From contig JALMGJ010000006.1 in assembly GCA_023362775.1 (NCBI GenBank), forward strand, positions 59,673,501 through 59,737,500: a stretch of 64,000 bases of DNA, written 5' to 3'. Source of the stretch: Charina bottae. Taxonomy: Eukaryota; Chordata; Lepidosauria; Squamata; Charinaidae. The notes below the pieces were generated by a model. The model did not search any database. It was not told the origin of the DNA and saw only the letters and a program-made list of their open reading frames with translations. Shown here piece after piece: positions 9,531 through 21,277 of this stretch; the stretch's first letter is position 1, and each line of letters opens with the position of its first letter. The position numbers and the translations under genes are program-made.

Positions 9531-12261
9531 ACTAGGAAAGAAAACTGGAAGACAAATTTCACAGTATGAACCCATCAGAGACAACAAATCTTTTGGCAGC
9601 CATGCTTTTTGGATGGAAAGAGGATCAACCACAGACTGGAAAATTAATTCAAGGGTAATGGATTTATAGGGGTATTGAGTGTGTTTGTGTCTTTAAAAGA
9701 TGTACTAAGCCCTTCCTAAATCCGTTTTTAAAATTAGTTTTACTTTCTGTGAAAAATCAACAAGGAATGTTATTGATTTTGCAGCACATCGATTACCCCA
9801 TATCTGCTTTAAATCAGTATAAAACTTTACCCCTTTTTTGAAAATTTATAATACATGTGTGGAGAAAGCTGCACCAGTTGGCTTTCTCTTCTACACTGCA
9901 TTTCCTGCAATGTGGAAACCTGTATGGGTTAAGTTCAGACACCTGGGAAGGGTAAGAATGAGGGCACAGTTGTAGGCTGATCACAAGTATACTGTATAGC
10001 CAAAGGGTAGTGAGGTATATCATGGAGGAAGAAGTTCCATGAATACTCTACCAACTATAGTACAGAACTGTACAAAATATGCTACTTATTTTGCCATATG
10101 TATACTGGCCAGAATGTAAGATGGTTGCTGAGTAGATCAGTAGTAGGTGGACGCCAATATTCTTTTTTTTTTTCCTGAGAAAGTTAATTTATTAGCTGGT
10201 TTAAAGGTTGTTAAGAAGCCACTAAGCCAATGACTAGGAAGTAGATCCTAGCCCAAATGAAAATGTCTTGACCCACACACCCCTCCAACTTAAACATCTG
10301 TTTGCTAATAATCCTGTTAAGGGTTTCTGGGGAGAAACATATTTCCCCCTTGACCATGGCTGTATGAAACCATGAGGCAGCCACTCCAAGATCTGGGAAG
10401 GGAATCCTGTATATCAGAGTGTCCCCAACACAAAGTAACTCACCCTTTGACCAAAGCCACTTTTGTAATCAGGAAGAACAGGTTTAATTTTTCATTTCCC
10501 AGCTAACTGCTTTCCAAAATTTGTTTTCTCCAGAAATGTTGTCTTTTGAAAAACATAGGAAGGTTTTCCTTTAGTTTGCTAGTGTAAATAAATGCAAAAA
10601 TTGTGCATTTCAGTCCTTATACCAGGCACTTCACAGCCCTTGTATAATTTTGGCACCTCCAATTTTATTTCACAATTGAAATCTCTTAAGGGAAATAGTT
10701 ACTTTAAAAAAACATTTTGGGGCATTTTTATTTCATTCTAATACAGCTTTCCTAATTCTAACCATTTTTCCTTGAAGCTTCCTATTTTACCATTAAGATT
10801 TTAGCACTTGGTAATAGCAAATGAATTTAGTAGTCTTTGCACTTGAATAGCTGGCTATAAAGCAAATGGAAAACTGTTTAGTATTAAATGAAGTCTTATT
10901 GTCAGAGATTTAAACCCTTGAAATATATTTACCAAGCAGGAAATTCAAAACACACTCTAAGCCACATAAAAATGGTAACATTCCACACTAGCATTTTAAA
11001 TGGGTGAATTTAAATCAGAGCCAGTTGCTTGCAACATTACTAGTTTTTATATTTCTTTTGATTAAATAATAATAAAGCTTATGATTATTAAACAATATAT
11101 TTCCTTTTATTGAATCATATAATAAGACAGTATAATTGGACCAGCATGAACTACTGTAGGTAGTACAGAGAAACCATAGCTGTTTTTATTGGCTTGGCTT
11201 ATCCTCCTCTTAGCAAAAACCTAGCAAGCTAAACATTGTGTTGTGTGAATACAACAGATATAGATAAAAATAACCAGCAGGAATTTCCGTGAAAGCAGCA
11301 AATGGAAAAAATTGGATTATAATAGAAAACACTGCCAATCTGTTTTGCAAACATCTATTTACAACTTGATCCTCAGGGATACTCTTTTTTTCTTTATGGC
11401 TGATCCCAAAACTGCTTCTGTTCATAAGCAGAGATCCAGTATATTGATTTAAAAATTTATGTGCACATATACAAGGTATAAATTATAATAAAATATCCAG
11501 ATGGGGAGCCTTAGAGTACAATTATATATATTTTTCTTATGCTAAAGGAAAGTAGACTGCTGTTTTTCTCTTATAACAACATTCAAAACAATTTCTTCTC
11601 TTTTTTAAAAAACAACCTCTGTAGTCTTTTCTGGCTTTGTGCTTTATTTTATGCTTTTTAAGTTAGGTGGATTTTAGCATTTTCATTATTCCAGCAGCAT
11701 TTATCCTAGCCGCTGGCAGTCATTAATTGTCTCTGTTTTCAGCTTTGTTTGAATGGGGACTTTGCAGACTATTGGGGGGAAAAACCCTAATATAAGCTCA
11801 ATTGAATATCTTAATCAAATACAAAAGCTTGCCAAAGACATTTATTTATACAATGATGCTTCCATTTTTTAATCATTTTGCATTAATAGATAACATCCAT
11901 GCAGTTTGCCATTGCGCCTATAACCATCCTTTATTTTCACAAAGTCAGTGAGCCAAAAACCTACCTAAATGTCTAAGTCTACAATTTCCCTAACACATGT
12001 ACCACCCAAACTTTTTCAAGGGAAAATCCATGATTTGTAGAGAAATAATCGGGATTCAGAAATTGACACAGGTGTAGATCCACACCCTAAAAGCAACTGT
12101 TTTTCAAATAAATAAAGGAGTTTTGATTCATGTTTCTTAAACCACAGATTTTATAGATATTTGGAACACCTCCTTCAAAACTTAGGTAAATTTCGCAACT
12201 ATGTGACACAGAGTAGGATGCTTTAGATGCCATGATCAAAACATAGTCGATATCTGCCTAG
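9531..12261. other. unannotated AT-rich stretch, possible conserved noncoding DNA
   Basis: No gene or recognised repeat across 2.7 kb, which is unusual in this repeat-rich window. The segment 11690-11780 contains homeodomain-like TAATTG and CATTAATTG words and has a non-repetitive look, but conservation cannot be judged from one sequence. Confidence 0.4.
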
Positions 12262-12311
12262 AGTTGTTGAGAGTTGGGCGGCATAAAAGTTTAATAAATT
12301 ATTATTATTAT
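12262..12311 (+). repeat. L2-like LINE tail remnant
   Basis: The tail words GAGAGTTGGGCGGCATAAA and TTTAATAAAT match the 3' end of the L2 copies at 2.5 and 54-56 kb; an (ATT)n run follows. Confidence 0.5.
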
Positions 12312-13353
12312 TTGCAGAAACAATAGAAAATGTAGAAAGGGTGTGATGTGAACACAAGGCATATCACAAAATGTATCTGAATTGTCTATGGCTCTGGTAG
12401 AAGCTCTATGGTCAGGATCCCAAAGGATATGTGACACATTCTAGAAGGAAGACCTGGCAACCAGTCCAGAAGTAGTTCTAAACTGTTCATTTGACAATGT
12501 ACACATTTGGAAAAATAAGACAGGATTACTGGTTGACACTGGAAGTGGTTCCAGAAAGATTCCAGAAAGTTCTAGTTTACCATAATTTTGCTGACAAAAT
12601 GTGATCTCTATGTACAAAATCACACAGTGCTATGTCAAATGAAAATAGCAATTCTTTCTCCCCAGGTTTTATTTTGACAACATAAAAGAAATACCAAGAT
12701 GAATGTGGCATAAGGACAGCATGGAAGCTACCATATCATGGTGTCTGCTTCATGGGGAAAGTTTATGCACAGCTACTCTTGTGGCATAGCCAACCTCCAG
12801 CAATGCTGCTTTCTCCACACCTGCAAATTTACAACAGATAACTAAACCTAGATTTACAAGATGACTTTCTAACCTTCTCTTACAGAGTTTTCTCACAGGT
12901 GTATTTTAAAGTAAGTTACATGTTTTTTTTTCCACTGGCAGGATTATCACCACACTTCATCTTAATCTCTTTAAACCAGAAACATTGTTAGTAGAGGCCT
13001 ATAAGATTTCTTATCATCTTTCTGTGCTTTCATTTATATAAATTATATTTTAACTTCACAATACACTAAGAACTTCAGGAAAATGAAAATGGGCAATTCT
13101 GATTATATAACATTAAGAGTTTTAAAGTTTCTTTCTCCACTAGTATATATCTATATTGTGATAAATTCACAGGATTTGAGTTCAAATCAATGTTTTTAAA
13201 GGATCAAAACAATAACAGATTTTTAAAATTTAAATAACATTCTTTATTTAAATAAGAATTGAAGTGTTTCATTAAAAATGAACCAGCTCAGAGATGATAA
13301 CAACATGGTAACTTATAATTGCATTTGAATTAGATTATATCTATTTGCTAATG
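12312..13353. other. unannotated AT-rich stretch
   Basis: Nothing recognised. A short (GATGA)n run follows at 13359-13383. Confidence 0.4.
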
Positions 13354-13420
13354 CTGAGATAAGATGAGATGAGATGAGATGAGAAGTAAGAGAAAGATTA
13401 CAGCAGACTTTTCTCTCAAA

Positions 13421-13521
13421 CAGTGTTTCTTAATTTCAGCAATTTTAAGACATGTGAACTTCAAATCCCAATATGCTGGCTGGGGAACTCTGGGAGTTGA
13501 AGTATACATATCTAAAAAGTA
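13421..13521. mobile_element. degraded hAT-type palindromic MITE fragment
   Basis: It begins CAGTGTTTCTTAATTTCAGC and contains GAACTTCAAATCCCA and GGGAACTCTGGGAGTTGAAG, the two inverse halves of a common palindromic MITE whose ends read CAGTGTTTCTCAACC in better copies. The right end is lost, and no TSD can be scored. Confidence 0.5.
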
Positions 13522-13945
13522 CAAAGACAAAGCTATGCAGTGAAAAGAGAATTTAAAATCTGGGCCAGGAGGAAGAGTCTGGATGTAAGTGCAACAGGCA
13601 GGATTAAGAAATAGAATATGAATCAGAAAATGGGAAAACACATTCCTACTTATGAGGATCTCAGTGACTTACTGGTTCTGAGTTGTACAAAAAACAACCT
13701 AACTATGGCAGCAAGTTGTACAAGAAGCTCCATATACGAATATTTTAACGCAATTAGAGACTTCCTGGACTTCTGATTGAGATAGGCAAGTGTGTAAAAT
13801 GAAAGTGATGTAACAAAGAAATGCAATGTCCTGTTGCTGAAATGAAGCATCATTAGGGGAATGCAGGTTCACCTCTAAAGATGCTGAAAGGAGCATGGAT
13901 TTGTATTTGGCTCCCAATATAAAGAAGTCTTCCTTTTCATGTTTG

Positions 13946-14022
13946 AGGAAGGAAGGAAGGAAGGAAGGAAGGAAGGAAGGAAGGAAGGAAGGAAGGAAGG
14001 AAGGAAGGAAGGAAGGAAGGAA
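13946..14022. repeat. (GGAA)n microsatellite
   Basis: An uninterrupted GGAA array of about 19 units. Open frames across it are translations of the repeat. Confidence 0.95.
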
Positions 14023-14097
14023 GTTCTGTTTCACCAGAATCTTTCTTGGAATCATTACATTTTACTTCATTGCCATCATCCCAAATAATACAGTCTA

Positions 14098-14438
14098 AGT
14101 AAAGGTAAAGGTTCCCCCCGCACATTTGTGCAGTCGTGTCCGACTCTAGGGGCCGGTGCTCATCTCCGTTTGTTAGCCGAGGAGCCAGCGTTGTCCAAAG
14201 ATGCTTCCACGGTCATGTGGCTGGCATGATGAACGCAGAACGCTGTTACCTACCCACCGAAGTGGTACCTATTAATCTACTTGCATTTGCATGCTTTCGA
14301 ATTGCTAGGTTGGCAAGAACTGGGGCGAGTGCGGGAGCTCACTCCGTCACATGGGGCTAGGGATTCAAACCTCCAAACTTGCGATCTTCCGACCGAAAAG
14401 CCTGGCGTCTTACCCGCTGGGCCACCACGTCCCCAAAC
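14098..14438 (-). mobile_element. Sauria-type SINE with 13-bp TSD
   Basis: Read on the minus strand, the head has an A-box-like GTGGCCCAGCGGGTAAGACG and a B-box-like GGAGGTTTGAATCCC, so it is tRNA-derived. The 3' end reads AGAGTCGGACACGACTGCAC, then AACCTTTACCTTTAC. That AGAGTCGGACACGACT word is shared with the 3' end of the BovB LINE at 8745-9518, as expected for a SINE mobilised by BovB. A perfect 13-bp TSD, AATAATACAGTCT, lies at 14084-14096 and 14439-14451. Another near-full copy lies at 37637-37967. Confidence 0.88.
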
Positions 14439-14858
14439 AATAATACAGTCTACATGTATGTAATTGCACATATTCATACATTTGAACTGATGTTTACTTG
14501 TATTGCTGCCACTTTAAACCTCAAATTGCACAATCTTTGAGCTAGGGGCTTTCTTTGTGTCTATTTTTCTTCTTGCTTAAATTAGTACATGCCTTGATAA
14601 CACTGTAAAAATACTATCAAATGGGCAGCACCACAAGCTCCTTGGAGATACACTTGCATACATTGCACACTGTTTTGAAAATCTGAAAATTTTCCAGTTC
14701 TCAATAGTGACTTTCCATGCAGTATGGCAGGAGAGAGAACTCTTTGAGTTTGAAAACATATTTCAGCAGTTCTTTAGACTTCCACCAGATAAAAAGAATC
14801 ATTGTCTTTTAAATGGGGGTGTGTGTGTAGTGGGTTTTGTATTTGGGGTTTTATTTCT

Positions 14859-14930
14859 GTAAGCCACCCAGAGTTACCATGAGTGAGTTGGGCGTCCATA
14901 TAAATTTCTTTAATAAATAAATAAATAAAA
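14859..14930 (+). repeat. L2-like LINE tail
   Basis: GTAAGCCACCCAGAGTTACC, then GTTGGGCGTCCATATAAATT and an (AATA)n tail, form a diverged version of the tail ending the L2 copies. Confidence 0.65.
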
Positions 14931-15459
14931 TTTTATTTAATGAATGAATTTAGTCTAGTGATGTAGAACAAAGAATGAGAGGCTTAGTTGAGGAGGCTCA
15001 GATGATGGGATAGGATCTCAGACTGGTGCTCTCCCCTCTTTCTGGCCTTTCCTTCAATATCCCAGTCTTTGATTGAGCATTTTCACATGTATTTTATCAA
15101 AACAAGAAAGAGGTTTGGGTATGTACACATACCTGTGATTGAAGCTGATGAAGCCAGAGCCTTATTCATGCTAGAGAGCCATTCTGTAAACAAATGACAG
15201 ATGGCAGAGAGCTTCAATGGAAAGATAGAGTAGCTAGATGCCCATTAACTTAAAAAAGAAGAGGCTCAGGATTTGAACTTTGTGACTGAACAATACACTG
15301 GGAAGGTTCCCTGGGTGTTGCTATGTGCAGAACTTTTTTGTCCTAATCATCTTGTATTTGCTCAGCAGTGATGACTGGGAAGAGGGAGAGACAGAGACTG
15401 GTTGACATCCATGCCTTGACACCTAAATTCCCAATATCCAGATTACCATATTAAGAACT
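14931..15459. other. unannotated stretch
   Basis: Nothing recognised. Confidence 0.4.
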
Positions 15460-15665
15460 AATCTAGTATAATGATTGTGTTGGGCCAGCACTGGGAAGAC
15501 CCAGATTCAAATCCACTCTCATCCATGGAAGCTCACTGTGTGTCTTTGGGCCAGTCTCTTTCTCTCAGCAAAACCTACCTCACAGGTTGCTGTTGTGGGG
15601 AGAAATAGAAAGAAGGAGTTTTGTATACCACCTGAGTTCTAGAATAAAGGGTGAGATATAAATGA
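15460..15665 (+). mobile_element. diverged tRNA-derived SINE
   Basis: It keeps the order of the SINE at 4783: a B-box-like CAGATTCAAATCC, AAGCTCACTGTGTGTCTTTGGGCC, CTACCTCACAGGTTGCTGTTG and a tail ending AAAGGGTGAGATATAAATGAA. Divergence is high, so this is an old copy. Confidence 0.6.
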
Positions 15666-17182
15666 AATGAACATGTAAATATTCAACAGTTAAATCTGAA
15701 AACAAAATCAAACCTACAAATCTATATATATAAATGTAACTCAATGGAATATCCTGCTATTTTAACTTTACAAATCATCATGGAGGAATCAGCAGGAAAA
15801 GAACCTCTAATGAACCTTAATCATCATAATTATCTTGTTAAAAGGATGTTTTTGCCTTGCAAGCATTCTGGAATATCCTTGAAGCATCCTTGAAAATAAT
15901 CAGAAAAAAAAAATTAAAATATTGCTTAAAATTGTGCCATATGTAAATCAAACCAGTACTTTACAGTATAATAGTTCTAACAAATGCAAGGACATTTGAA
16001 TTGGTTTGATTATAAAGGGCCAAACAACCAAACAAAAAAAAATATTTCTATAGTTATTTGGAACTCAACAAAAACAAAGCCAGGACAGAATAAAGAAGGT
16101 GCATCAGTCACTGTCTCTTTCTGTTGCTGTCTGTTTTAATATGAGAGAAATCATTTCCTCAGTTGTAAATAATGGGTGAAAAGCAATTTTGCTGCCCTAA
16201 ATTTACTTTATGATGGCATGATGGAGAGAGGGGGCAGAACCTTAGAGTACCAAGAATCCCTATGTTCATCCACAATACCATTTGGGTCTTTCCAAGTTTG
16301 AGTATTTGCAACTTTAGAAAAAAGTAGTTTCAAAGGCAGATGATGACATGTGGGTGCAGGAATCTGATAACAATTTTTTTTTTGCATTTGAATGGCCTCC
16401 TTCTGATCTTGGAAAGGAATTGTATTACCCCCTTCCTTTTAAGGTGGAAAGCTAACTAAAGTAAAAGTAATTGAAATTATAACCAAACCATCTGGTAAGT
16501 TTTGGAATCAGTTGGACAGATCCAGGCAATGTCCATAAACCATTCCAGGCCAACATGCCTGATCTAAATTTCTCCCTGATTCACAATGGAGGGATGGGGA
16601 ATTTCTGAGGATAGGATTTTCCAACTTCAACTGTGGAGTCAGGGAGGAATGGAGGAGATCCAATACCAAATTCCTTCTTTCAAGATCAGAACTCTGTCTC
16701 TAAGGTCAGAAGGAGCAGCTATTCAATCCTAGGGAATCACAGAACTCAGAAGATAAAGGGTTAATACATTTTAAAGTCAATACAGACACTTGGCTTCTGG
16801 TGGGGAATTAATGGGGGCTGACACTCTCTGAAGGTGCGGAGAGACACCCAAATGAAAACTCCAGCTGGAAGGCAGATTCTGGCCCTTGCAATCTCCCTGG
16901 ATCAAAGGGATATTGTGAGATAAACCACATACATTCTGAATGGCAGTTCCTCATGAGTAAACTGCAGAAGCAGAAAAGTTTTTGCAGTCAGCTTGGGAGT
17001 ACAGCTGCCAGGAGTCCTGGGATTCCACCTACATTCCTAACTGCAGTGGAGCCAATATGGACATTAAGCCCTGCTTTTGGCATTTCGTAATCACTTTGGG
17101 AAGTAATTAATTTAGAAGAGAGGTTTCCTCTGTGGCAAAGATAAGACTCCTTGCAGTGAGTTAAACTTTCTTTCGAGATTAC

Positions 17183-17185
<3 letters not shown>
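15666..17185. other. unannotated stretch
   Basis: Nothing recognised over 1.5 kb; ordinary noncoding sequence. Confidence 0.4.

Positions 17186-17254
<69 letters not shown>
17186..17254. repeat. (GA)n microsatellite
   Basis: An uninterrupted GA dinucleotide array of about 34 units. Confidence 0.95.
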
Positions 17255-17257
<3 letters not shown>

Positions 17258-17512
17258 ATTTAAAGATCCAAGAATTCTTTGCAAAAAGCTTAATTAAGAG
17301 ATGTAAGAAAGTTTTAAAACAGACAAGGGGACAGTCTTTTTTTCCCTATTTTTCTATTTCTATTTCTATTCTTTTTACTTTTGATGAAAGTGCTTTGGTA
17401 TAAATTTGCACTAAGCCAGTTAAAGTGACCAGTCCTGCGTAGGAATGCTTGTTGTTTATTCTTAAAGAGTGCATTTAATTGGCAGGATCTACATAATAAA
17501 AGATAAGGTAAA

Positions 17513-18376
17513 GGATCAGACACCAAAATCAGATTGACTACATCCTTTGCAGCCAAAGGTGGCGGACATCTATTCAGTCGGTAAAAACAAGACCTGGAGC
17601 TGACTGTAGTTCAGATCACGAACTTCTTATTGCAAAATTTAGAATCAGACTAAAGAGAATAGGGAAGACCCACAGATCAGTTAGATATGAGCTCACTAAT
17701 ATTCCTAAGGAATATGCAGTGGAGGTGAAGAATAGATTTAAGGGACTAGATTTAGTAGATAGGGTCCCGGAAGAACTATGGACAGAAGTTCGCAACATTG
17801 TTCAGGAGGTGGCAACAAAAAACGTCCCAAAGAAAAAGAAAACCAAGAAGGCAAGATGGCTGTCTGCTGAGACACTGGAAGTAGCCCAAGAAAGAAGGAA
17901 AGCAAAAGGCAACAGTGATAGGGGGAGATATGCCCAATTAAATGCAAAATTCCAGAGGTTAGCCAGAAGAGATAAGGAATTATTTTATAATTATTTTATA
18001 TAAGGAATGCTTTTGAACTGTGGTGTTGGAGGAAAATTCTGAGAGTGCCTTGGACTGCAAGAAGATCAAACCAGTCCATACTCCAGGAAATAAAGCCAGA
18101 CTGCTCACTTGAGGGAATGATATTAAAGGCAAAACTGAAGTACTTTGGCCACATAATGAGAAGACAGGATACCCTGGAGAAGAAGCTGATGATAGGGAAA
18201 GTGGAAGGCAAAAGGAAGAGGGGCCGACCAAGGGCAAGATGGATGGATGATATTCTGGAGGTGACGGACTCAACCATGGGGGAGCTGGGGATGGTGACGG
18301 CTGACAGGAAGCTCTGGCGTGGGCTGGTCCATGAAGTCACGAAGAGTCGGAAGCAAATGAATGAATAAACAACAAA
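17513..18376 (+). mobile_element. BovB LINE copy with large internal deletion
   Basis: The 5' part encodes the end of the endonuclease and linker: RHQNQIDYILC, then PGADCSSDHELLIAKFRI and ELTNIPKEYAVEVKNRF, up to about 17990. The sequence then jumps directly to the C-terminal LWCWRKILRVPWTARRSNQS block at about 18010 and ends with EVTKSRKQMNE and an AATAAACAACAAAAAG tail. The whole RT palm is missing, so the copy is dead. Translation of the two halves is in different frames. It abuts the L1 copy downstream. Confidence 0.85.
18045..18368 (+). pseudogene. BovB ORF2 C-terminal domain
   Basis: An open 107-codon stretch carries PWTARRSNQSILQEIKPDCS, LKYFGHIMRRQDTLEK and the closing VHEVTKSRKQMNE. 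It is nearly identical in sequence to the third BovB copy at 34012-34335 (same D/G-rich MDDILEVTDSTMGELG block), and less like the copy at 8.7-9.5 kb. Two BovB subfamilies are therefore present. It lacks catalytic residues. Confidence 0.82.
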
Positions 18377-18576
18377 AAGGATCAGACTGTGACCTTTAGT
18401 TGCCATGGAGGTGTGATGTGTGTTGTGGCTCAAGCTATGGAGAGCTATTAAAAGGAAACTGTCAAAACTACAAAAAGATAATGAGGGGAGGAAAAAGGAG
18501 AGGCATGTCTTTTTATTTTGCCTGCTTGAGACATCTTCATTTTTGGATTACTATTAGTAAAACGGCTACTAGAAAA

Positions 18577-19170
18577 ATGGCTAGAGAGGGCAGGAGGGGT
18601 TCACTAGAGCAATCTGTAGAAAAGATAGTTACACAAGATATACTTCAGAAAGTATTTGAACAGATGGGAAATAAAATTGATGCTTTTCAAAAAAGAATGG
18701 ATGGAAGATTTGTAAAGTTGAGAGAGAAGATGAGAAAAGATGTTAAAAAGATGAAAAGTTATATAAAGCAAATATCTGGAGAGGTAAAACAAATTAATGA
18801 TAAAGTGGAAATTTTAGAGAGTAAGACACAGGTTCAAGGCAGAGAGTTGGAAAGAGAACTGGATAATCTGGCTTTACTGGAACTGAGAGACAAAGAATTC
18901 TGTTTGAGATTCAGAGCTGTTCCAGGGGTTTCAGATGAAAATATTGGAGAATGGATGATTAATGTTTTGGCAATTTTTTTGGACTTGGAGGAGGAAGATA
19001 TGGACACAGAAATCAGTAAGGTCTATAGAATAAACTCCAGATTTGCCAGAATGAGGAATGCCTCTAGGGATATTTTGGTGCATTTTGTTAGAAAGAAGAC
19101 AAGGGATCAAGTCCTGCAGAAGCATTTTAACACAAGATTGAAAATGGATAATACAGATGATAATTGTTTT
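18577..19170 (+). pseudogene. L1 ORF1 protein, N-terminal and RRM part
   Basis: L1 ORF1 encodes an RNA-binding trimeric chaperone of the L1 particle. The frame from the ATG at 18577 (MAREGRRGSLEQSVEK) runs into a lysine- and glutamate-rich coiled coil (KLREKMRKDVKKMKSYIKQ) and then the RRM-like core: LALLELRDKEFCLRFRAVPG, INVLAIFLDLEEEDM, KVYRINSRFARMRNASRDI, FVRKKTRDQVLQKHF. This order is typical of vertebrate L1 ORF1. The frame is open until the inserted element begins at 19171 and resumes after the second TSD copy at 23619. Confidence 0.78.
19136..19170. repeat. target-site duplication, left copy (35 bp)
   Basis: GATTGAAAATGGATAATACA and the following 15 bp are repeated at 23584-23618 with one mismatch. 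The two copies bracket the 4.4-kb chimeric LINE insertion inside L1 ORF1. Confidence 0.85.
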
Positions 19171-19288
19171 TTTATAGAACTTTATTAATTTTCAGAGTAT
19201 AGTTAAAATACAAACTATAGAATACAGAAAAGATATATCATTGGCGATCACTCGTAGCCGAGTAAGATTGTCTTCCAAAGGTAAAATT

Positions 19289-21277
19289 TTAACGGTGGAT
19301 CCGTAAGTGGCTGTAAAGGCCAATTCTGGATCCGCACAACCTCCCACAGTGGGGGCATAGGTTTCCGGGTGGGAGACGGTCATGATGAGGGTTTGCCTGA
19401 CGTGCCTTCCTTTTAGCTCTTTTCTCCCTTTCGCCCTGTACTCGTGCTTCTTCAAAGTCCATAGCGCCATTAATAAAGGCTGACCTCCAATTGAAACGCT
19501 CATGAGTTAGGGCTTCCCAGTTCTCAATGCTGATATTACATTTTTTTAAATTAGCTTTGAGAGTATCTTTGAATCTCTTTTGCTGTCCACCAATATTCCG
19601 TTTTCCATTCTTAAGTTGGGAGTAAAGTAGCTGCTTTGGAAGACGATGGTCAGGCATTCGAACAACATGACCGGTCCAGCGAAGTTGATGTTGGATGATC
19701 ATTGTTTCAATGCTGGTGGTTTTCGCTTCTTCCAATACGCTAACATTAGTCCGCCTATCTTCCCAAGTAATTTGCAGAATTTTTCGGAGGCAGCGTTGAT
19801 GGAATCTTTCAAGAAGTTGGAGGTGGCGTTTGTAGAGGGTCCATGTTTCACAGGCGTACAGAAGGGTTGGTAGTACAATGGCTTTGTAAACAAGCATTTT
19901 GGTCTCCCTGTGAATGTCCCGATCCTCAAACACTCTACGCTTCATTCGGGAGAAAGCTACACTCGCAGAGCTCAGGCGATGCTGAATTTCAGCGTCGATG
20001 TCGGCTTTTGTAGATAGATGGCTGCCGAGATAAGAAAAGTGATCGACATTTTCTAGTGACACACCTTTAAGCTGGATTGATGGCGCTGCGGAGGGATTGG
20101 TTCGAACTTGCTGGTAAAGCACTTTGGTTTTTTTAATGTTAATCGAGAGGCCGAGTTTTTCATATGCTTCTGCAAAGATGTTTAGGATAGTTTGAAGATC
20201 TTCCTCGGAGTGTGCACAGACTACGTTATCATCAGCATATTGAAGTTCTATAGCAGAAGTTGCAATTACCTTATTTTTTGCTTTCAGCCTACTAAGATTA
20301 AAAAGCTTTCCATCTGTTCGATATATAATTTCTACACCAGTAGGAAGTTTCTCTTCAACAAGGTGCATAATCATAGCGATGAAGATAGCGAATAAGGTTG
20401 GAGCAATAACACATCCCTGTTTAACGCCGGATTCCACTTTAAATGGATCGCTTTGAGAGCCATTGTTATTCAGGATTGTTGCCATCATGTCGTCATGGAG
20501 TAACCGCAAGATGTTCACAAATTTATCAGGGCATCCGATTTTCAGAAGGATGGTCCAGAGAGCAGTACGATTTACAGTATCAAAAGCTTTAGTCAGATCA
20601 ATAAACGCCATGTACAGAGGGCGGTTTTGCTCCTTGCATTTTTCTTGAAGCTGTCGTGCAGTGAAGATCATATCCACTGTTCCCCTGGAAGGGCGGAAGC
20701 CATTTTGCGTTTCAGGGAGGATGTCTTCTGATACAGATAGGAGACGGTTTGCAATGATCTTTGCCAGGATTTTGCCTGCTGTGGCTAGAAGGGAGATGCC
20801 TCGATAGTTTCCACAGTCTGTTCTATCACCCTTTTTAAAGAGAGTGATAATTATGGCATCCCTAAAGTCTGCTGGAATCTCCTCCCTCATCCAGATTTTT
20901 TCGATGAGCTTATGAAGTTGTTTTGTAAGTTCAGGCCCGCCTTCTTTAAAGACTTCAGCAGGAATCCCATCAGGTCCACTAGCTTTGTTATTTTTCATTT
21001 GTTTAGTGGCTTTGCTGACTTCCTCCAAACTAGGGGGTACTGCAAGCTCATTTCTTATTTGTTTTTGTGGGATTTGCAAGAAGACTTCATCAGCCACAGT
21101 GGAGTGACGATTAAGGAGATTGTAGTAATGCTCTTTCCAGCGCAGTGCAATAGACTCTTTGTCCTTTAGAAGTTTAGCACCATCTACTGAGCGTAAGGGA
21201 TTTGTACCATGGTTTGTTGGTCCATAGATGGCCTTTATGGCATTAAAAAAGCCCCGTGCATCATGAGCATCTGCCAT
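19289..21277 (-). CDS. LINE reverse transcriptase with C-terminal zinc finger
   Basis: 662 open codons. The RT core is clear: NNKASGPDGIPAEVF at residues 96-110, CGNYRGISLLATAGKI at 155-170, GFRPSRGTVDMIF at 193-205, catalytic FIDLTKAFDTVN at 225-236, GVKQGCVIAPTLF at 284-296 and the active-site YADD at 347-350. A thumb-like region with KTKVLYQ and HFSYLGSHL follows, then LRWTGHVVRMPDHRLPKQLL and a lysine/arginine-rich linker. The last 22 residues form a C2H2 finger (CPHC at 641-644, His 657 and His 661). All catalytic aspartates are present. The N-terminal start is arbitrary because the frame probably joined the upstream endonuclease before an indel. It would copy the element's RNA at a nicked target site. 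Confidence 0.83.
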   Translation of the reverse strand: MADAHDARGFFNAIKAIYGPTNHGTNPLRSVDGAKLLKDKESIALRWKEHYYNLLNRHSTVADEVFLQIPQKQIRNELAVPPSLEEVSKATKQMKNNKASGPDGIPAEVFKEGGPELTKQLHKLIEKIWMREEIPADFRDAIIITLFKKGDRTDCGNYRGISLLATAGKILAKIIANRLLSVSEDILPETQNGFRPSRGTVDMIFTARQLQEKCKEQNRPLYMAFIDLTKAFDTVNRTALWTILLKIGCPDKFVNILRLLHDDMMATILNNNGSQSDPFKVESGVKQGCVIAPTLFAIFIAMIMHLVEEKLPTGVEIIYRTDGKLFNLSRLKAKNKVIATSAIELQYADDNVVCAHSEEDLQTILNIFAEAYEKLGLSINIKKTKVLYQQVRTNPSAAPSIQLKGVSLENVDHFSYLGSHLSTKADIDAEIQHRLSSASVAFSRMKRRVFEDRDIHRETKMLVYKAIVLPTLLYACETWTLYKRHLQLLERFHQRCLRKILQITWEDRRTNVSVLEEAKTTSIETMIIQHQLRWTGHVVRMPDHRLPKQLLYSQLKNGKRNIGGQQKRFKDTLKANLKKCNISIENWEALTHERFNWRSAFINGAMDFEEARVQGEREKRAKRKARQANPHHDRLPPGNLCPHCGRLCGSRIGLYSHLRIHR

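Noticed and set aside
13895..14098. Frames with KEGR or LPSF repeats
   Set aside because: Translation of the GGAA array.
14098..14438. A true tRNA gene
   Set aside because: The A- and B-box words belong to a SINE with a BovB-like tail and TSD; no tRNA cloverleaf with an intact anticodon arm is evident.
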